Source: Limnephilus marmoratus (Eukaryota; Arthropoda; Insecta; Trichoptera; Limnephilidae). Taken from it: DNA of 64,000 bases. Below are positions 42,247 to 53,137 of this stretch, in pieces (the first letter of the stretch is position 1; every line of letters begins with the position of its first letter). The stretch spans positions 22,084,710-22,148,709 of the forward strand of contig OU862910.1 in the NCBI GenBank assembly GCA_917880885.1. Direction: 5' to 3'. The position numbers were made by a program, and so were the translations under genes. The notes under the pieces are model-generated. The model worked only from the letters and a program-made list of their open reading frames with translations. It searched no databases and was not told the origin of the DNA.

Positions 42247-42576
42247 TACTTAATTAAATGAAGACAATATTAGCGAAACTCAATCGAAAATCTGGAGACA
42301 GAAAAATCAGAAAAGATATTGGCTCCGCTGGGACTCGAACCCAGGACCCTTTGCTTACATGGCAAAAGCTCTACCGATTGAGCTACGGAACCCATATCAA
42401 TTTGGTCACTTTTAACTTTTGCAATCATATATAAAGATAGCAGCCAATAATATGTGCGTTAAGAAAATGAAGATAATGTTGGTAGTTCTTAGTCGAAGTA
42501 TGATACAGTTAAAAGTGACCGAATTGATATGGGTCTGTCATGTAAGCAAAGGGTCCTGGGTTCGAGTCCCTTCTTT
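42247..42576. mobile_element. Palindromic element with tRNA core, copy 2
   Basis: The left arm (42250-42320) is the same arm as at 4045-4122. It is followed by a full tRNA-like gene (42321-42392) and 'catatcaatttggtcacttt'. After ~90 bases the inverted copy follows: 'aaagtgaccgaattgatatg', then 'catgtaagcaaagggtcctg' and 'ggttcgagtccc' (about 42510-42575). The right side thus repeats the tRNA 3' half in inverted form but lacks the outer arm. Confidence 0.7.
42321..42392 (-). tRNA. tRNA-Thr(TGT)-like gene with abnormal position 33
   Basis: On the minus strand a complete 72-nt cloverleaf can be drawn. Acceptor GGTTCCG/CGGAGCC (one G-U pair), TA at positions 8-9, D-arm GCTC/GAGC. Anticodon stem TTTGC/GCAAA with loop CATGTAA, variable loop GGGTC, T-arm CTGGG-TTCGAGT-CCCAG. 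The loop places TGT as anticodon (Thr), but position 33 is A where nearly all tRNAs have U. It could be a tRNA pseudogene carried by a mobile element. Confidence 0.7.
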
Positions 42577-42695
42577 GTTAAAGAAATATATAGTATTTAT
42601 ATATTATTTAATCATAGTGTAATTTGTAAATTTCGTACTTATGTAAAAGCCCCGTAAAAGGGCGTAAATAAATAAATAAATAAATAAAATCCAGT
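42577..42695 (+). repeat. LINE 3' end (split LINE, part 2)
   Basis: Ends with the hairpin 'gccccgtaaaagggc' and a (TAAA)n tail, closing the LINE whose coding part is at 41840-42246. Confidence 0.75.
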
Positions 42696-42866
42696 TATGT
42701 ACCGTCGAAGAAATTTTATGACGTGTGTTGTTGACGACAAATTAATCTATAATCGCACATTAATTTAAAATAAACCGTTTGTAACAGTTTTATGGGTTTG
42801 TTAAATTTGTTCACACGAATTTCACTTCGATTATTACCGTAAGTGATAATTTTTTTATTTATTTTA

Positions 42867-42930
42867 GCGCCCTTGGGGTGATTTTTCACGAAAATGGCGC
42901 TTTATAAATCAGCCAAATATTAACGCTAAT
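42867..42930 (+). repeat. CR1/L2-type LINE 3' end, copy 2
   Basis: 'agcgcccttggggtgatttt' and 'ataaatcagccaaatatta' match the LINE end at 30098-30150. Confidence 0.75.
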
Positions 42931-42934
42931 AAAC

Positions 42935-43100
42935 AATTTTTTTACAGAAATTACAATTATTTGAAATATGGATACAGAATATACATAGATAAGAAAATAT
43001 AAGTATGAAATATATAAATGAGAAAAATACAAATGGGAAAGTGCATGAGCGTTAGATTATGAAAAGTTCATATGACAAAAAATTTAAAAAGTTAGTATTA
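42935..43100 (-). repeat. LINE 3'-UTR fragment, opposite strand
   Basis: The reverse complement matches 3740-3835 in patches ('tttttgtcatatgaa', 'tattctgtatcca', 'tgtaattcc' or close variants). Confidence 0.5.
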
Positions 43101-43351
43101 TGGTAACAAAAAAAGTACATAGAGTAATATATTATAAATACAAGTATGAAGAAAAAAAGAAAAGAAAAATGCACCATAGGTACATATGTACATTATACAA
43201 CATATTTTGAAAAGGATGAAAGCACAAAAATAACTTAGTAAAATACGCAATAAAAAATAAATTGCGTGTTGAAGAATATAAACATTCAAAGTATGTTTGA
43301 TTACAATTAAAAACTGTGAAGCGTTGACAAACAGTTTAATTAAATAATGTA

Positions 43352-43484
43352 TATGCTACTGTAAAAGCCCGTAAAGCTACGTAAATTGCTAAATCTTAGG
43401 TTTTACGAGAAAATCTTTGGATTTACCAACATTAAGTTAGTAAATCTTAAGATTTTCCGTAGTACGGGCTTTTACAGTAACATA
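43352..43484. mobile_element. Short TIR element, ~133 bp
   Basis: The ends 'tactgtaaaagcccgta' are mirrored at 43460-43479. Inner parts also pair (ttagtaaatctt/aagatttt). TA bases flank the TIR. Confidence 0.65.
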
Positions 43485-43626
43485 CACACTACTCGTTCAA
43501 GTTTGAAACATTCAACAAATAGGTCGTTCCCGTATCCAATTTGTACTTTTAGAAATATGTTAGCGAAACTTTAAATGAGGAGCATATATTATTTGTTGTA
43601 GACCCTTCTAACAACTATACATTTTA

Positions 43627-43757
43627 TATGTTAAATCAGGCTGATGGAAGGTGCAGGGTTCTCAAGACGAAGTTAATTTAATCCTGTAGTGAAACCCATA
43701 CATTTCAAACCCGCAATTTATTTCCCTTTTCCTAGAACTCTAGACAAAGTTAATTAG
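43627..43757 (+). repeat. Dispersed repeat R, copy 2
   Basis: Second copy of 34745-34873. Confidence 0.75.
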
Positions 43758-44324
43758 ATAATTTGGCCAATGTGTTGCACAAGTCTCTCGTGTTCGTGTC
43801 CTACCCAAATCAACTAACTCTAATGGACGAACAGGGACAATAAAAAAGTAAACATCGTAAATGTTTCAAATTAATTATGTTGTCCAGCGCGTGCTTTTTG
43901 TACGTTCTTGAAAATTTTTCCGAAGCCTTTAGTTATTTGTGTACGCATTCTACTTTTGTTGGTAAAGGGCCCCACCCTGGGGAACTAATTGATATCTTTT
44001 TTGCGTCCGGTGATACCCGGACCGTTATTAATTAGCGACATTCTTCAAGTTGAAACTTTGGCTATTATTTCGTTAATTATTTTTTTATTTTAACGTACAT
44101 AATTTAAACTAGAGCTTTTATTTAATATTGTAATATAATATATTCGTAATGTTTGTTATTCAGAGCTATATTTCTCTTCGGAAAACATCTTAAAGTAAGT
44201 TTTCAAATTATATTTTGCGGTTTGTATATATTCAGAAATTGTGATAAGGTATGTGATTATGGTTCTCGCATTGTAGGAGGAAGGGGGGGGGGGGGGGCAT
44301 TATGCATACCAATAGACTCTGAAC
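43758..44324. other. Unassigned stretch with a 17-base G run
   Basis: A poly(G) run at 44282-44297 lies beside the hAT element. No gene recognised. The last eight bases are the hAT TSD. Confidence 0.5.
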
Positions 44325-45728
44325 CAGTGATGATCAACCTTTTTAGCCGGAGGACCAATTTATCCATTTTTGATCACGGGCCGCAGAAGGTACGGCACCC
44401 ATAGGTTAACGGTTCTACGACAACTCGACATGGCATTTCAACACCCGTTTGAAAAAACGTTAAAAGTGATGAATTAGCTTAACATTGTGAGAAATTTGCA
44501 GTCAGTGGTGTCCCAAACCTATTTGTATTTTCAATAACGTAATTTTTCAGTAAAACAATTACAGAACGCAAAAAACACAGCGCCGCAGGCTAAAATCACA
44601 TATATCTCCAAGGCCAAACCAGTAGATACCGTCGATTTATTCTGAAATATTTAATAACGAATACAAAATACCTACTTTCAATTTTGGGTAACTGTTGAAT
44701 TTTGTCATTCGAAAAGTTAAACCAATTGTAGTTGAGAAAACTTTTGGGATTTTATGAATCGAAACCTTTAAAATTTTTGTTTGGGATTTATTTTAAGAAC
44801 GGTAAAAGATTTTACGTCTCTGTATCCATTTAAAATTATCTTCACTGCTTTAGTAAAAAGTAATTTAGAATACAATTCCACTATTTGGTCCCCATACACA
44901 TCAAATAAAAATTGGGAAAGGTTCAACATAAATTTTTAAGGTTCATTAATTTTAAACTCTCCATACCCTTTGAACAAATTAATTATGTTAACTAATGAAA
45001 ATTCTTAATTTAACTGACCTATGGTGTAGAAGAACCATGGCGATTTGGCTATTTTATTAAAATTAGTTAAGTAATGGATCACTTGACGCACCCAACTTAA
45101 CAAAACTAATAACATTCACAGTACCAAGTCGTGACACGAGACTTCCAGATTCAGTTCCGTTGATATTTTCATTTATTTCGTACCTTAATTTATATCAGAA
45201 ATTTCTAAAATTCTGAAGTAAATTTTATTATTATTATTCTTATATTGTTTTTGTTATTTCTTTTTAATTCTGCTTACTTTCTATTAATGTAAAGAAAAAG
45301 AAATAATACTATAAAATAATTGGTATTTTATTGTTTCTATTTCTATTATTACTATGTTAGACGATTAATGTAAATGCTCCAAGGGCGTAAATAAATAAAA
45401 ATAAATCCATCAAACACATGTAGATCTCAACAAGAAAGCGCTGCGCTGGAAGGATGAGTTTTTTCTACACTTAAGGTCGAACCACGAAGTTTCGTCTGTT
45501 TCAGAATATGTAAGAAAAATCTTATTATTTTGAGAAGCCGATTCAAAACTTTAAAGAAAGACTGAAACTTTCCACTAAACCATTTTTATAAACAACAGAA
45601 ACTGAACTGAACTTGAATATTCTTTGCCGCAAATTTGTTGACCTTTTATTTAGCCAAGTGGGAAGTACGAAAAGGCTCGCGGGCCACACGAAATAGAGTC
45701 ACATGCGGCCGCGGGTTGTTCATCACTA
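44325..45728 (+). mobile_element. hAT element 2 with 8-bp TSD and nested LINE piece
   Basis: The left end is CAGTGATGATCAACC and the right end, reverse-complemented, TAGTGATGAACAACC. The flanks are CTCTGAAC (44317-44324) and CTCTAAAC (45729-45736), an 8-bp TSD with one change. Subterminal 'gggccgc' motifs occur at both ends, as in many hAT elements. The reading KKALRWKDEFFLHLRSN at about 45430 may be a transposase remnant. The middle is occupied by LINE sequence. Confidence 0.75.
44920..45407 (+). pseudogene. LINE C-terminus and 3' end nested in hAT element 2
   Basis: The remnant reading FTVPSRDTRLPDSVPLIFSF, then the hairpin tail 'gctccaagggcgtaaataaa', is a jockey-type LINE end. It lies wholly within the hAT borders and so inserted later. 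Confidence 0.65.
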
Positions 45729-45984
45729 CTCTAAACCTTGGGATTTTCGTAACTTCTGCTTTATACCGGTCTTACACGGATTTTTTCTAACAAAGCATAC
45801 CATACAAATTGAGGGCTAAAGAAAAAACATTATATTCTGCTACGAGTATTTTATGCCGACGTTATTTATTTTATTTGGAACATATTTTGTTTGCACCCTC
45901 GTGGACGACGAATACCTAGACACTGGGTGATTTTGATCAAACTTGAAATAGGTTTTTATTCGACTGGTATATATGTATATATTT
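45729..45984. other. Unassigned stretch
   Basis: No feature recognised. Confidence 0.4.
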
Positions 45985-46704
45985 TTATATAAAAATCTCG
46001 TGTCACGGTGTTTTGTGGTCGCACTCCTCCGAAACGGCTTGACCGATTTTTATGATTTTTTTTATGTGTATTTGGTAGGTAGGTAGGTAGGTATAAGTAT
46101 ATTTCATACAGCTAGGTGATTAGGGTGTCCCTATCCAGAAAAAAATCATGTTTTTTTACAATTTTTTTTGTATTTTTTTTTATTTGGCATAAAAAATACC
46201 TATAATCCAAATTTTAACCCTCCTACCCCCACCCTCCCATTTTTTAATCGCGATTTTAGTATTTGTGTATGAACAAATTTAACTTTTCTTTCCTATTTCA
46301 AACAACGAAATTATTTATGTTGTTGAATGAAGATTGCGCCTCATCGAACTTTCATCCACACGTGCGAAAGAAGCGTCGCGTCATTTTGATATTTCATTCG
46401 GCATCATGTTCTCGCGTGGTCAAACAATCGAGCTTTTTGTGCTGGCTAAAGACAGACTGACAAAAAATATCGTACACTCAATTGCTCTTCGAAATTCATA
46501 TTGATTTTCTTTATTTCATTTTCCTATTTTAGTTAGTGTTTTTTGTTTTTATCGGCGTTCATTGTCTACAGCGCTCCATTCCTCTTTTTGTCATAGATCC
46601 CATCTCCACAAACTTACAATTCATTCGTAATTTTTTATTTAACAACTAAAATATTCACTAGAAATAATTTGTATGGCATAACAACGTTTGTCAGGTCAGC
46701 TAGT
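45985..46704 (+). mobile_element. Non-autonomous Helitron, copy 2
   Basis: Starts 'aaatctcgtgtcacggtg' with 'ctccgaaacggcttgaccga' and ends 'gtttgtcaggtcagctagt'. The same ends appear in reverse at 49247-49475. Internally there is a (GGTA)n run at 46076-46095. A 65-codon frame (46263-46460) has no rolling-circle replicase or helicase motif. Confidence 0.8.
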
Positions 46705-46729
46705 GTATATATATATATATATATATATA
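46705..46729 (+). repeat. (TA)n microsatellite
   Basis: A run of TA dinucleotides directly after the Helitron 3' end, consistent with Helitron insertion between A and T. Confidence 0.9.
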
Positions 46730-47719
46730 TCGGGAGCTTAATGCTAGAAGTCTCTTTGTCAATTTTGTAAATCGCTCTGGAATTAAGATTATTCATCGAT
46801 TTCTTGGCGTACAAAATGCTGAATCAATATTTTGACTTCTACATATAGGTCACAATTACCTAGACTAGATGACCTTACATGGGTATTCATAGCATTCAAA
46901 TGAGGGACGTTTCAGAGAATTTTCTGGTACATTTCAAATAGAGAATTTTCTGGTACAAAGCTAAATCAAATGACCAAAAACTGACCTAAGCATTTCTAGC
47001 ATTAACTCCCAGATATATAAAATGTTACTGCTTGTCTAGTTTTTGGTATAGATACAGGTAGATGTATCTTAAAGTTTCTTGTCCTTTTTTCGGTATTTAA
47101 AAGCTTCCCAATGTGAATCATTATTAATAAATTTCTTCAAAATCTTTTTGATACTTTTCAGAAACAGTTCTTGTAATATGTTATATATATTATATTAAAT
47201 GATTATTTTTTTGTTGTAGTGAAATGTTATGGGCTGGTCTGTACTTTCCTTGTTTTACACAAATAAAGACCGATAACATAATTTTCATTCGCTATGCGAG
47301 AAATAAATTCGCAGGTTTTGTGCTCGGGAAGATTTCCATTAATTTCCATCTGAAGGCTCTGGTTTCGCGCCTTGTTTAAATTAACGTGATTTATGTGGCA
47401 GGAAAAAATATTGTTGGATATTTTTACGTCAAAACAACATACTTATTGATCCTGGAAATTAGATAACTTTTTTACACATATTGCCCTAGTAACAGATCTC
47501 AATTCCAAATTTTTCTTTGAGATCATTTTATTATAATATTTGATTCACGACTTAATTGAAAATACTTTCGGAAAATTATAAACGGAAACATGATTTTCAT
47601 CACTGTGAATAAATGTAGTCTTTTATCGTTGTAACATTTTTAAACGTTTATATGTGGCACTCGATTTCAGTATTTTATCCTATAAAGTTTTCAAGGATTT
47701 CCATGTCGGTCTATGCGGC
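46730..47719. other. Unassigned AT-rich stretch
   Basis: It includes a short tandem echo, 'gagaattttctggtac', twice at 46915-46956. No gene recognised. Confidence 0.4.
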
Positions 47720-48075
47720 TTGTGACTAGCGTATTCTAGCGCAGTGAGGCGGTTTTCCACCGCGATAGTTACTCAAGTCACCTAGCGGGGCTCACCTGAC
47801 GGGTTTCACCTAGTTTGGCCCGCTGGGGAGACCCACCTCCCCCCTCCCCTGGCGGGAAGCGAGACCCACCTCTCGTAGCGGGACCCTCCTCTTGAAGCCC
47901 GTTCCTACCAAGCTCCGTGGCGCCTTCTGTCAGATCTGACTCGATCTTCCACCTCTTTAAGTGACGGGTGAAACCTTCCCTCGCCCATTATCACGAGCTT
48001 TCACCTTAGGGCGCTTAGGTGGCCGTTCGCCGTATTTATGTTCGCGTGGGTTTTATTCTCCGCCGCGGTGTAACA
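47720..48075. other. GC-rich block with repeated CACCT motifs
   Basis: About 350 bp with much higher GC and CpG content than its surroundings. CACCT occurs repeatedly at variable spacing together with 'gcggg' blocks. The 62-codon frame at 47961-48149 has no domain. It could be a repeat, a regulatory island or foreign DNA. Confidence 0.4.
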
Positions 48076-48410
48076 AAAATTATATTGAAAAATGTTTATG
48101 GTCTCTAAAATTGTTCAGAATGGAAGATTTTGATGTATTAAACCCCTAATGCGTCGTGCAAAGTGCTGTTTGTTAAATAATATAGGTATTATTATAAAGT
48201 AAATGATGGAGTACGTTTAGATCAGGTAGTAAAAAAATACATAAAAAATTATGTCCTTGAAAGATTTGTTTTTGTTTTATGGTATTTTTATATTCTAAAA
48301 TAATATCTTCTAAATTTGTAGGTTCATAATGTCAATATCTCAAATGACATAAACCATATATCTTTTATGTGGGAGGCTAAAGTCCTTTTTTTATATTTTA
48401 TATTAGGTCC

Positions 48411-48775
48411 ACTCAGGAGGCCCTGAGGAAAGTAATTTCTCTCAGGGCCTATCTTACGGGAAGCTGTGTTGAGGGTTTTTTTAAGGAAAGGAAGAAGGTA
48501 AAGTTCTGGAAAGGAAATAGGTACGCGGGGTGGGTAGGAATTTGGGGGTCAGTGTCCAGGAGTGATGGACGTATGAATCCATCCCTTCAACTGCGGTACA
48601 AGGCCGTGGGTTGAGGGGCTGGAGAGGTTAAAAGACCTCTTCAATCAGTCTCTCTCGATTCGGCCCGCCACGCAGTATGTGGGCGGACATATCCGCCGCC
48701 AAGACCTTGACAAACTTCACCCGGGTACCCCTGCTAAGTCACCAAACAATCACTTGGGATGACCTATTTGCTTTT
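48411..48775 (+). repeat. Dispersed repeat family A, copy 2 (uninterrupted)
   Basis: Matches 700-945, 1371-1456 and 2914-2985 without the SINE and hAT insertions. It begins with an inverted 'ggccctgagg...ctcagggcc' pair. Confidence 0.85.
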
Positions 48776-49246
48776 TAAGATCGATTTAAGATATATTTCA
48801 ATTCGTGAAATAAGTTTCCTGACAAATATTTCAAGGCGAGCTCAAAAAGCAACTGAAATACCGGCCCTAAGTAAACTCATTCGCGCTTATTATTTGCATT
48901 CTGAATATTAAATTTACATTTTGTCTGATATATTCGCCCAGTACCGATATCGAGCTAATGCAAGAGCTCATTATTCTTCATTATTTAGCGTTTGCCGAAT
49001 GCCCAATCCTAGCTACATACTCGTAAATTCCCATGCGTATTTCGGTATATCCACCAGTTGTATGTTAATGTTTTGTGTACAATATTCATTCGGGGAGTTA
49101 TGTCATCACTCATTCCACAACCCTTTTCGTATCACGCGATTACCTTAAAATATTACTGGATTTTACTGGGTTTATAGTGGGGAGTTAAAAATTAGTGGTA
49201 TGAATAGGTACAATTCTATATGAAAGATTTGTAAGTAATGTTAATT
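48776..49246. other. Unassigned stretch
   Basis: No feature recognised; the short frame at 48921-49148 has no domain. Confidence 0.4.
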
Positions 49247-49475
49247 ACTAGCTGACCCTGAAAACGTTGTTCTGCTATAAAAATATTTAGGTATTTTTTG
49301 TTTTTTTTGTTAAACTATTAGAAAAAAAATTCTGGATGGGGACACCCTAACTAGCGGTAGGAAATATACTTTACGACCTATTCTAAAATACTTCAAAAAT
49401 TCATAAAAATCAGTCAAGCCGTTTCGGAGGAGTGCCCACAAACACCGTGACACGAGATTTTTTTATATGTATAGA
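49247..49475 (-). mobile_element. Non-autonomous Helitron, copy 3
   Basis: Minus-strand relative of 45985-46704: the plus strand starts ACTAG and ends near 'cgtgacacgagatttt'. It is shortened internally. Confidence 0.75.
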
Positions 49476-50436
49476 TTAAAAAATATATATTTTTCAATAA
49501 ATTCAGTTCAAGATTTCAGGTAATTAATATTCATATCGTTTCTCAATTTTATCAATCATTTATCTTATTAAAACCGCTATAGGTATATCTGAAAAAAAAA
49601 AGTACAGTTTTTCGATTTATGAGACGGTCCTGTTCCGGTCCATTCCATAGTGCGGTGTTTCACTTGCTTTGTGCCGGGAAAATCGGATAACCGGGCGGAT
49701 GCTGCTGTCTGGCCTTAATCCTCAATCTACCCCCTTTGTAGGCTGTATCGGCTGCAGCGGATTGACGCTAAGCTGTCGACACAACCGCACCACACAATCA
49801 GCGCAATCATATACTGTTTTCTATTACAGGCTGCACTCGATACCCTCATTACTGATTACATTGACATTATATACATTCCATTCTTCCTCTTACTCATCTC
49901 CTTCCGCTCACCGCTCACTTCAGCCTCAAATGCGGTGTTCACATAAAAATAAATGTACGTCTTTATTTCGGTTACATGGCAAAAGGGCGATTCCGCTATA
50001 GACGATTTTCGACGACAGTAATTTTTAAATTGCAGTATTTTTACTTTTTTGATATCAGTGCAAAGAAGAAGGCCAATATTTAATAATTAAAAATAAAAAT
50101 TTGGATTTTACTTCATATTGAAATTTTTAGCGCGCTTGGAAACATTATCATTCGAAGAATTGGTATATAAACTGCAAAATCACACCGTGCAACACTGGCG
50201 TGAAACAGCTGTTACCGATATTTAAATATTTTCCTGACTATTTAAATATTTCAATAAAATTCTTATAAACTAATAAAAAGTAAACATGTTAAAATGTATC
50301 TTTTCCAATAATAATTTCATTAAAAATACTTTTTGTTTTATTATTAAGAAGTTTATATGCGTCTAAATGTTGCACCCGCGATAATGGAATCACCCAAAAC
50401 AGAATATTGAAGAAAAATAACGCACAAACAACAATC
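49476..50436. other. Unassigned stretch
   Basis: The 110-codon frame at 49669-50001 has low-complexity, serine-rich content and no domain. No splice signals could be assigned. Confidence 0.4.
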
Positions 50437-50515
50437 CTAACCTAACTTAACATACACAGAATTAACCTACCCTAACCTGACTTAACATGCACTGAATTAA
50501 CCTATCCTAACCTCA
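50437..50515 (+). repeat. Degenerate CCTAA-containing tandem repeat
   Basis: Two ~40-bp units of 'cctaac...cttaacat...gaattaacctaccc' type. CCTAA is the complement of the insect telomere unit TTAGG, but the array is too short and mixed to be telomeric. A related 'taacccaacttaacct' lies at 56497. Confidence 0.55.
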
Positions 50516-52324
50516 CCTGTCATGTCATGTTCTGTTTTATCACCGTTCTGTTGTTTCCGGTTACCTTATCATTCGCAAGTAAAGCATTGCAAAATATCGC
50601 CTTCAAAATAAATGGTTGTTCCTTTGATGCTTTGCCAAAGAATTGTTGATGAATTTCACACGCTATTTTTCCTGTTGAATTTTAAGGTACATTGAATTTA
50701 TCGACTCGTTATTATTAAATATAAAAGTGTTACGATGAGTTTGTAGAAAACGGAACCCGAGATGAACTACGAATCGAAAGAGATTGCTTGGTTTGGCATA
50801 TTCGTGAGTGCGTTTGAAAGAATGATGAAAGAAAGGACTAACCAAAATTAAGACAACCTTTTGCCCTTGCCATGGTTCTCAATGTAAAATACTACGAAAT
50901 TCGCATAAAAAATACTTATTGTACTAATGTGAGTTTTTCCTTTCAATTGCAATTCCTATGCAAATAACTTTATTTATTTACCCTTTCCGCTTTTCCTAAG
51001 CAGATAGATATTGTATGACATCTGTGTGTATAGTATCTTCGTTTATTCAGTGTGGCTATCTGAGAATGAATTTAAAATTAATTTATAATGGTATCACTAC
51101 AATTAATTACGGAATCACTACGATTAATTCATCAGTGTGACATAACTGGAGATGGAGTCCACTTTGTAGGCTTCGTGGGCATGTGTTTACAGATCAACAT
51201 CATCACTCACGTAACTTGCGTTTGCGGAGCTCAAACGACAAAATACATAGGCATTAATTAGAACAAAATAGAGTATTGTTTTCACTGATCGATTTCGAAA
51301 CCTCCCGAATCAAAGCCAAATACGTAAATTCGCTTCTCTATTACTTTTAAAATAGATGGCAAAGTCAATACTCCCAGTTGAATAATATTAAAATTGTATT
51401 TTACAGCTCCCGGTTTTTTGAAAAGGGTTCTTCCTTATTAGATATTCAAATTCGACAATATTATCTTAGTTCTCTATCTCCTCATTCGCGAAACTTTAGC
51501 CCTGTTGGAATCACAGCCTTGGGCACTTTCCCAGCTATTTTTCTGAAGCCTCAATATTATTTTTATTTAGGAGTATCGTTGTTTAGAGTAGACCAAGCCG
51601 TTTACATGAATTCATTTCTTTTTTATTATCATTTGAAAAGTTTGATCTGATCTCATACATGACATCAAATGGAAAATATCAGATCCAATTTATTATTACC
51701 TGCAAATCCTAGCTAAGATGCTTCCACTGAGGGATCCGTTATAACATATAGTTTTAATGATTCTTGTTTAATGGCACTGTTAGGTTTATCATTATCTATT
51801 GTCCTGTGCCAAAATAGCACTATTGTTGTTAATATTGTTCTTTTGGAATTGCTTTGTATAGAGGTACTGCATAGTTAGTTTCTTAGTTTCACGTTATTTA
51901 ATACATTTTTGTAAGGACTTGTAAGGAACACTATAGGATTAATTTTATGTTTATTAAAATTGCAAAAAGTTGGCTTTGCGATCCATTTTACGTCCAGTCT
52001 TGAATCTAACAGTGTTGTTATTATGTGCAGATGGTAATCATGTATTATTATTCGTAAGCGTAATAATATTATGATTACATGCTCATAAAATAAATTGACA
52101 GTTTGATATAATTTTTTTTTACTCAATTGTACATAATCCTCTTATGGAAAAAGTTGGCTCGGCAATAAAGATTTATGATCGAACGAGATTCCAATAAAAT
52201 TTCCAATCATGATTTTTACACCGTGGAATGTGGACTACAATTATTACCGATCAGTTTGCTCGTAATAATGACGTTATGTTCTATCGTTCACAACTTTACT
52301 AAAGTACCTAAATGTTGTTGGACA
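50516..52324. other. Unassigned stretch
   Basis: AT-rich without supported genes. Open frames at 51378-51650 and 51875-52126 show no domain. Confidence 0.4.
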
Positions 52325-52560
52325 ACCTCCGTAGCAAAGCGGTAAGATGTTTGACTCTACGACCAGAGTTGCGATCTATTTTCCAGGTCTTTTACACAGC
52401 CTCGGATCTACGACTTTTTCAAATCGGGGCAGAAACTTGATGACCACTATCAAGTGACGCCCCTCTCAAACCGCTCCGGTTTATTCGGCTCAGATCGTGT
52501 AGCCCCTAGTTTTAGATGCGATGGGGATTCCAATGGCAGAGGCATCACGAACACCATGCA
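52325..52560 (+). repeat. tRNA-like SINE head and body
   Basis: 'ccgtagcaaagcggtaagat' has A-box character, and 'gaccagagttgcgatct' sits where the B box is expected but is degenerate. A GC-richer body follows. No second copy occurs in the window, so the family is not established. Confidence 0.35.
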
Positions 52561-52597
52561 TGCGTTCAAATTTAGGATACGTTTATACATCATCATA

Positions 52598-52885
52598 TGG
52601 CCGTTATACACGACATCTTTCTTCAGCCCGATTCCAATTAGATACAAAAGTCAACATTTTTCGCTCTACGCGATCGCTATTTTCATCTCTATTTTCATTA
52701 TTATCTACGATTTCAGTTGGCAACACAGCAAACAGCATGGTTCATGTGTTGTTTGCAGTGATGACAATTGAAACCGTAGATATAAAAATAGAGATGAAAA
52801 TAGCGATCGCGTAGAGCGAAAAATGTTGACTTTTGTGTCTAATTGGAATCAAGCTGAAAAAAGATGTCGTATATAACGGCCATTA
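52598..52885. mobile_element. Foldback element, ~288 bp, almost fully palindromic
   Basis: Arms of about 115 bp mirror each other: 'cgctctacgcgatcgctatt', 'atggccgttata', 'cattttcatctctatttt'. The central 70 bases are themselves a degenerate palindrome (tacgatttca/tgaaaccgta). The whole transcript could fold into one long hairpin. Confidence 0.85.
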
Positions 52886-53137
52886 GGATGTGTTCACGAA
52901 CCTACTGGGCGTTTTAAAATCAAATGAATAATCGATAGAACAATGTGCACTGGATGCCAGACGCTTTGTGAATTTTTTTTTTAATCAAACGTGCAAATTA
53001 CGATTTTGGCGCTCCCTAAAATTGCCGCCCGGGGTCCTGCTTTTACATACGATATTAATTACTCAGTCTATTTGCAATTCTTTCCAGAGTGGAGATACGC
53101 TTTTTTTTCGCAAATTTTGGAAGATACATATTTAATA

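Noticed and set aside
46263..46460. 65-codon frame in Helitron copy 2
   Set aside because: It has no replicase or helicase motif, and the element is non-autonomous.
50437..50515. Interstitial telomere (CCTAA)n
   Set aside because: Only isolated CCTAA units occur within a longer degenerate repeat.
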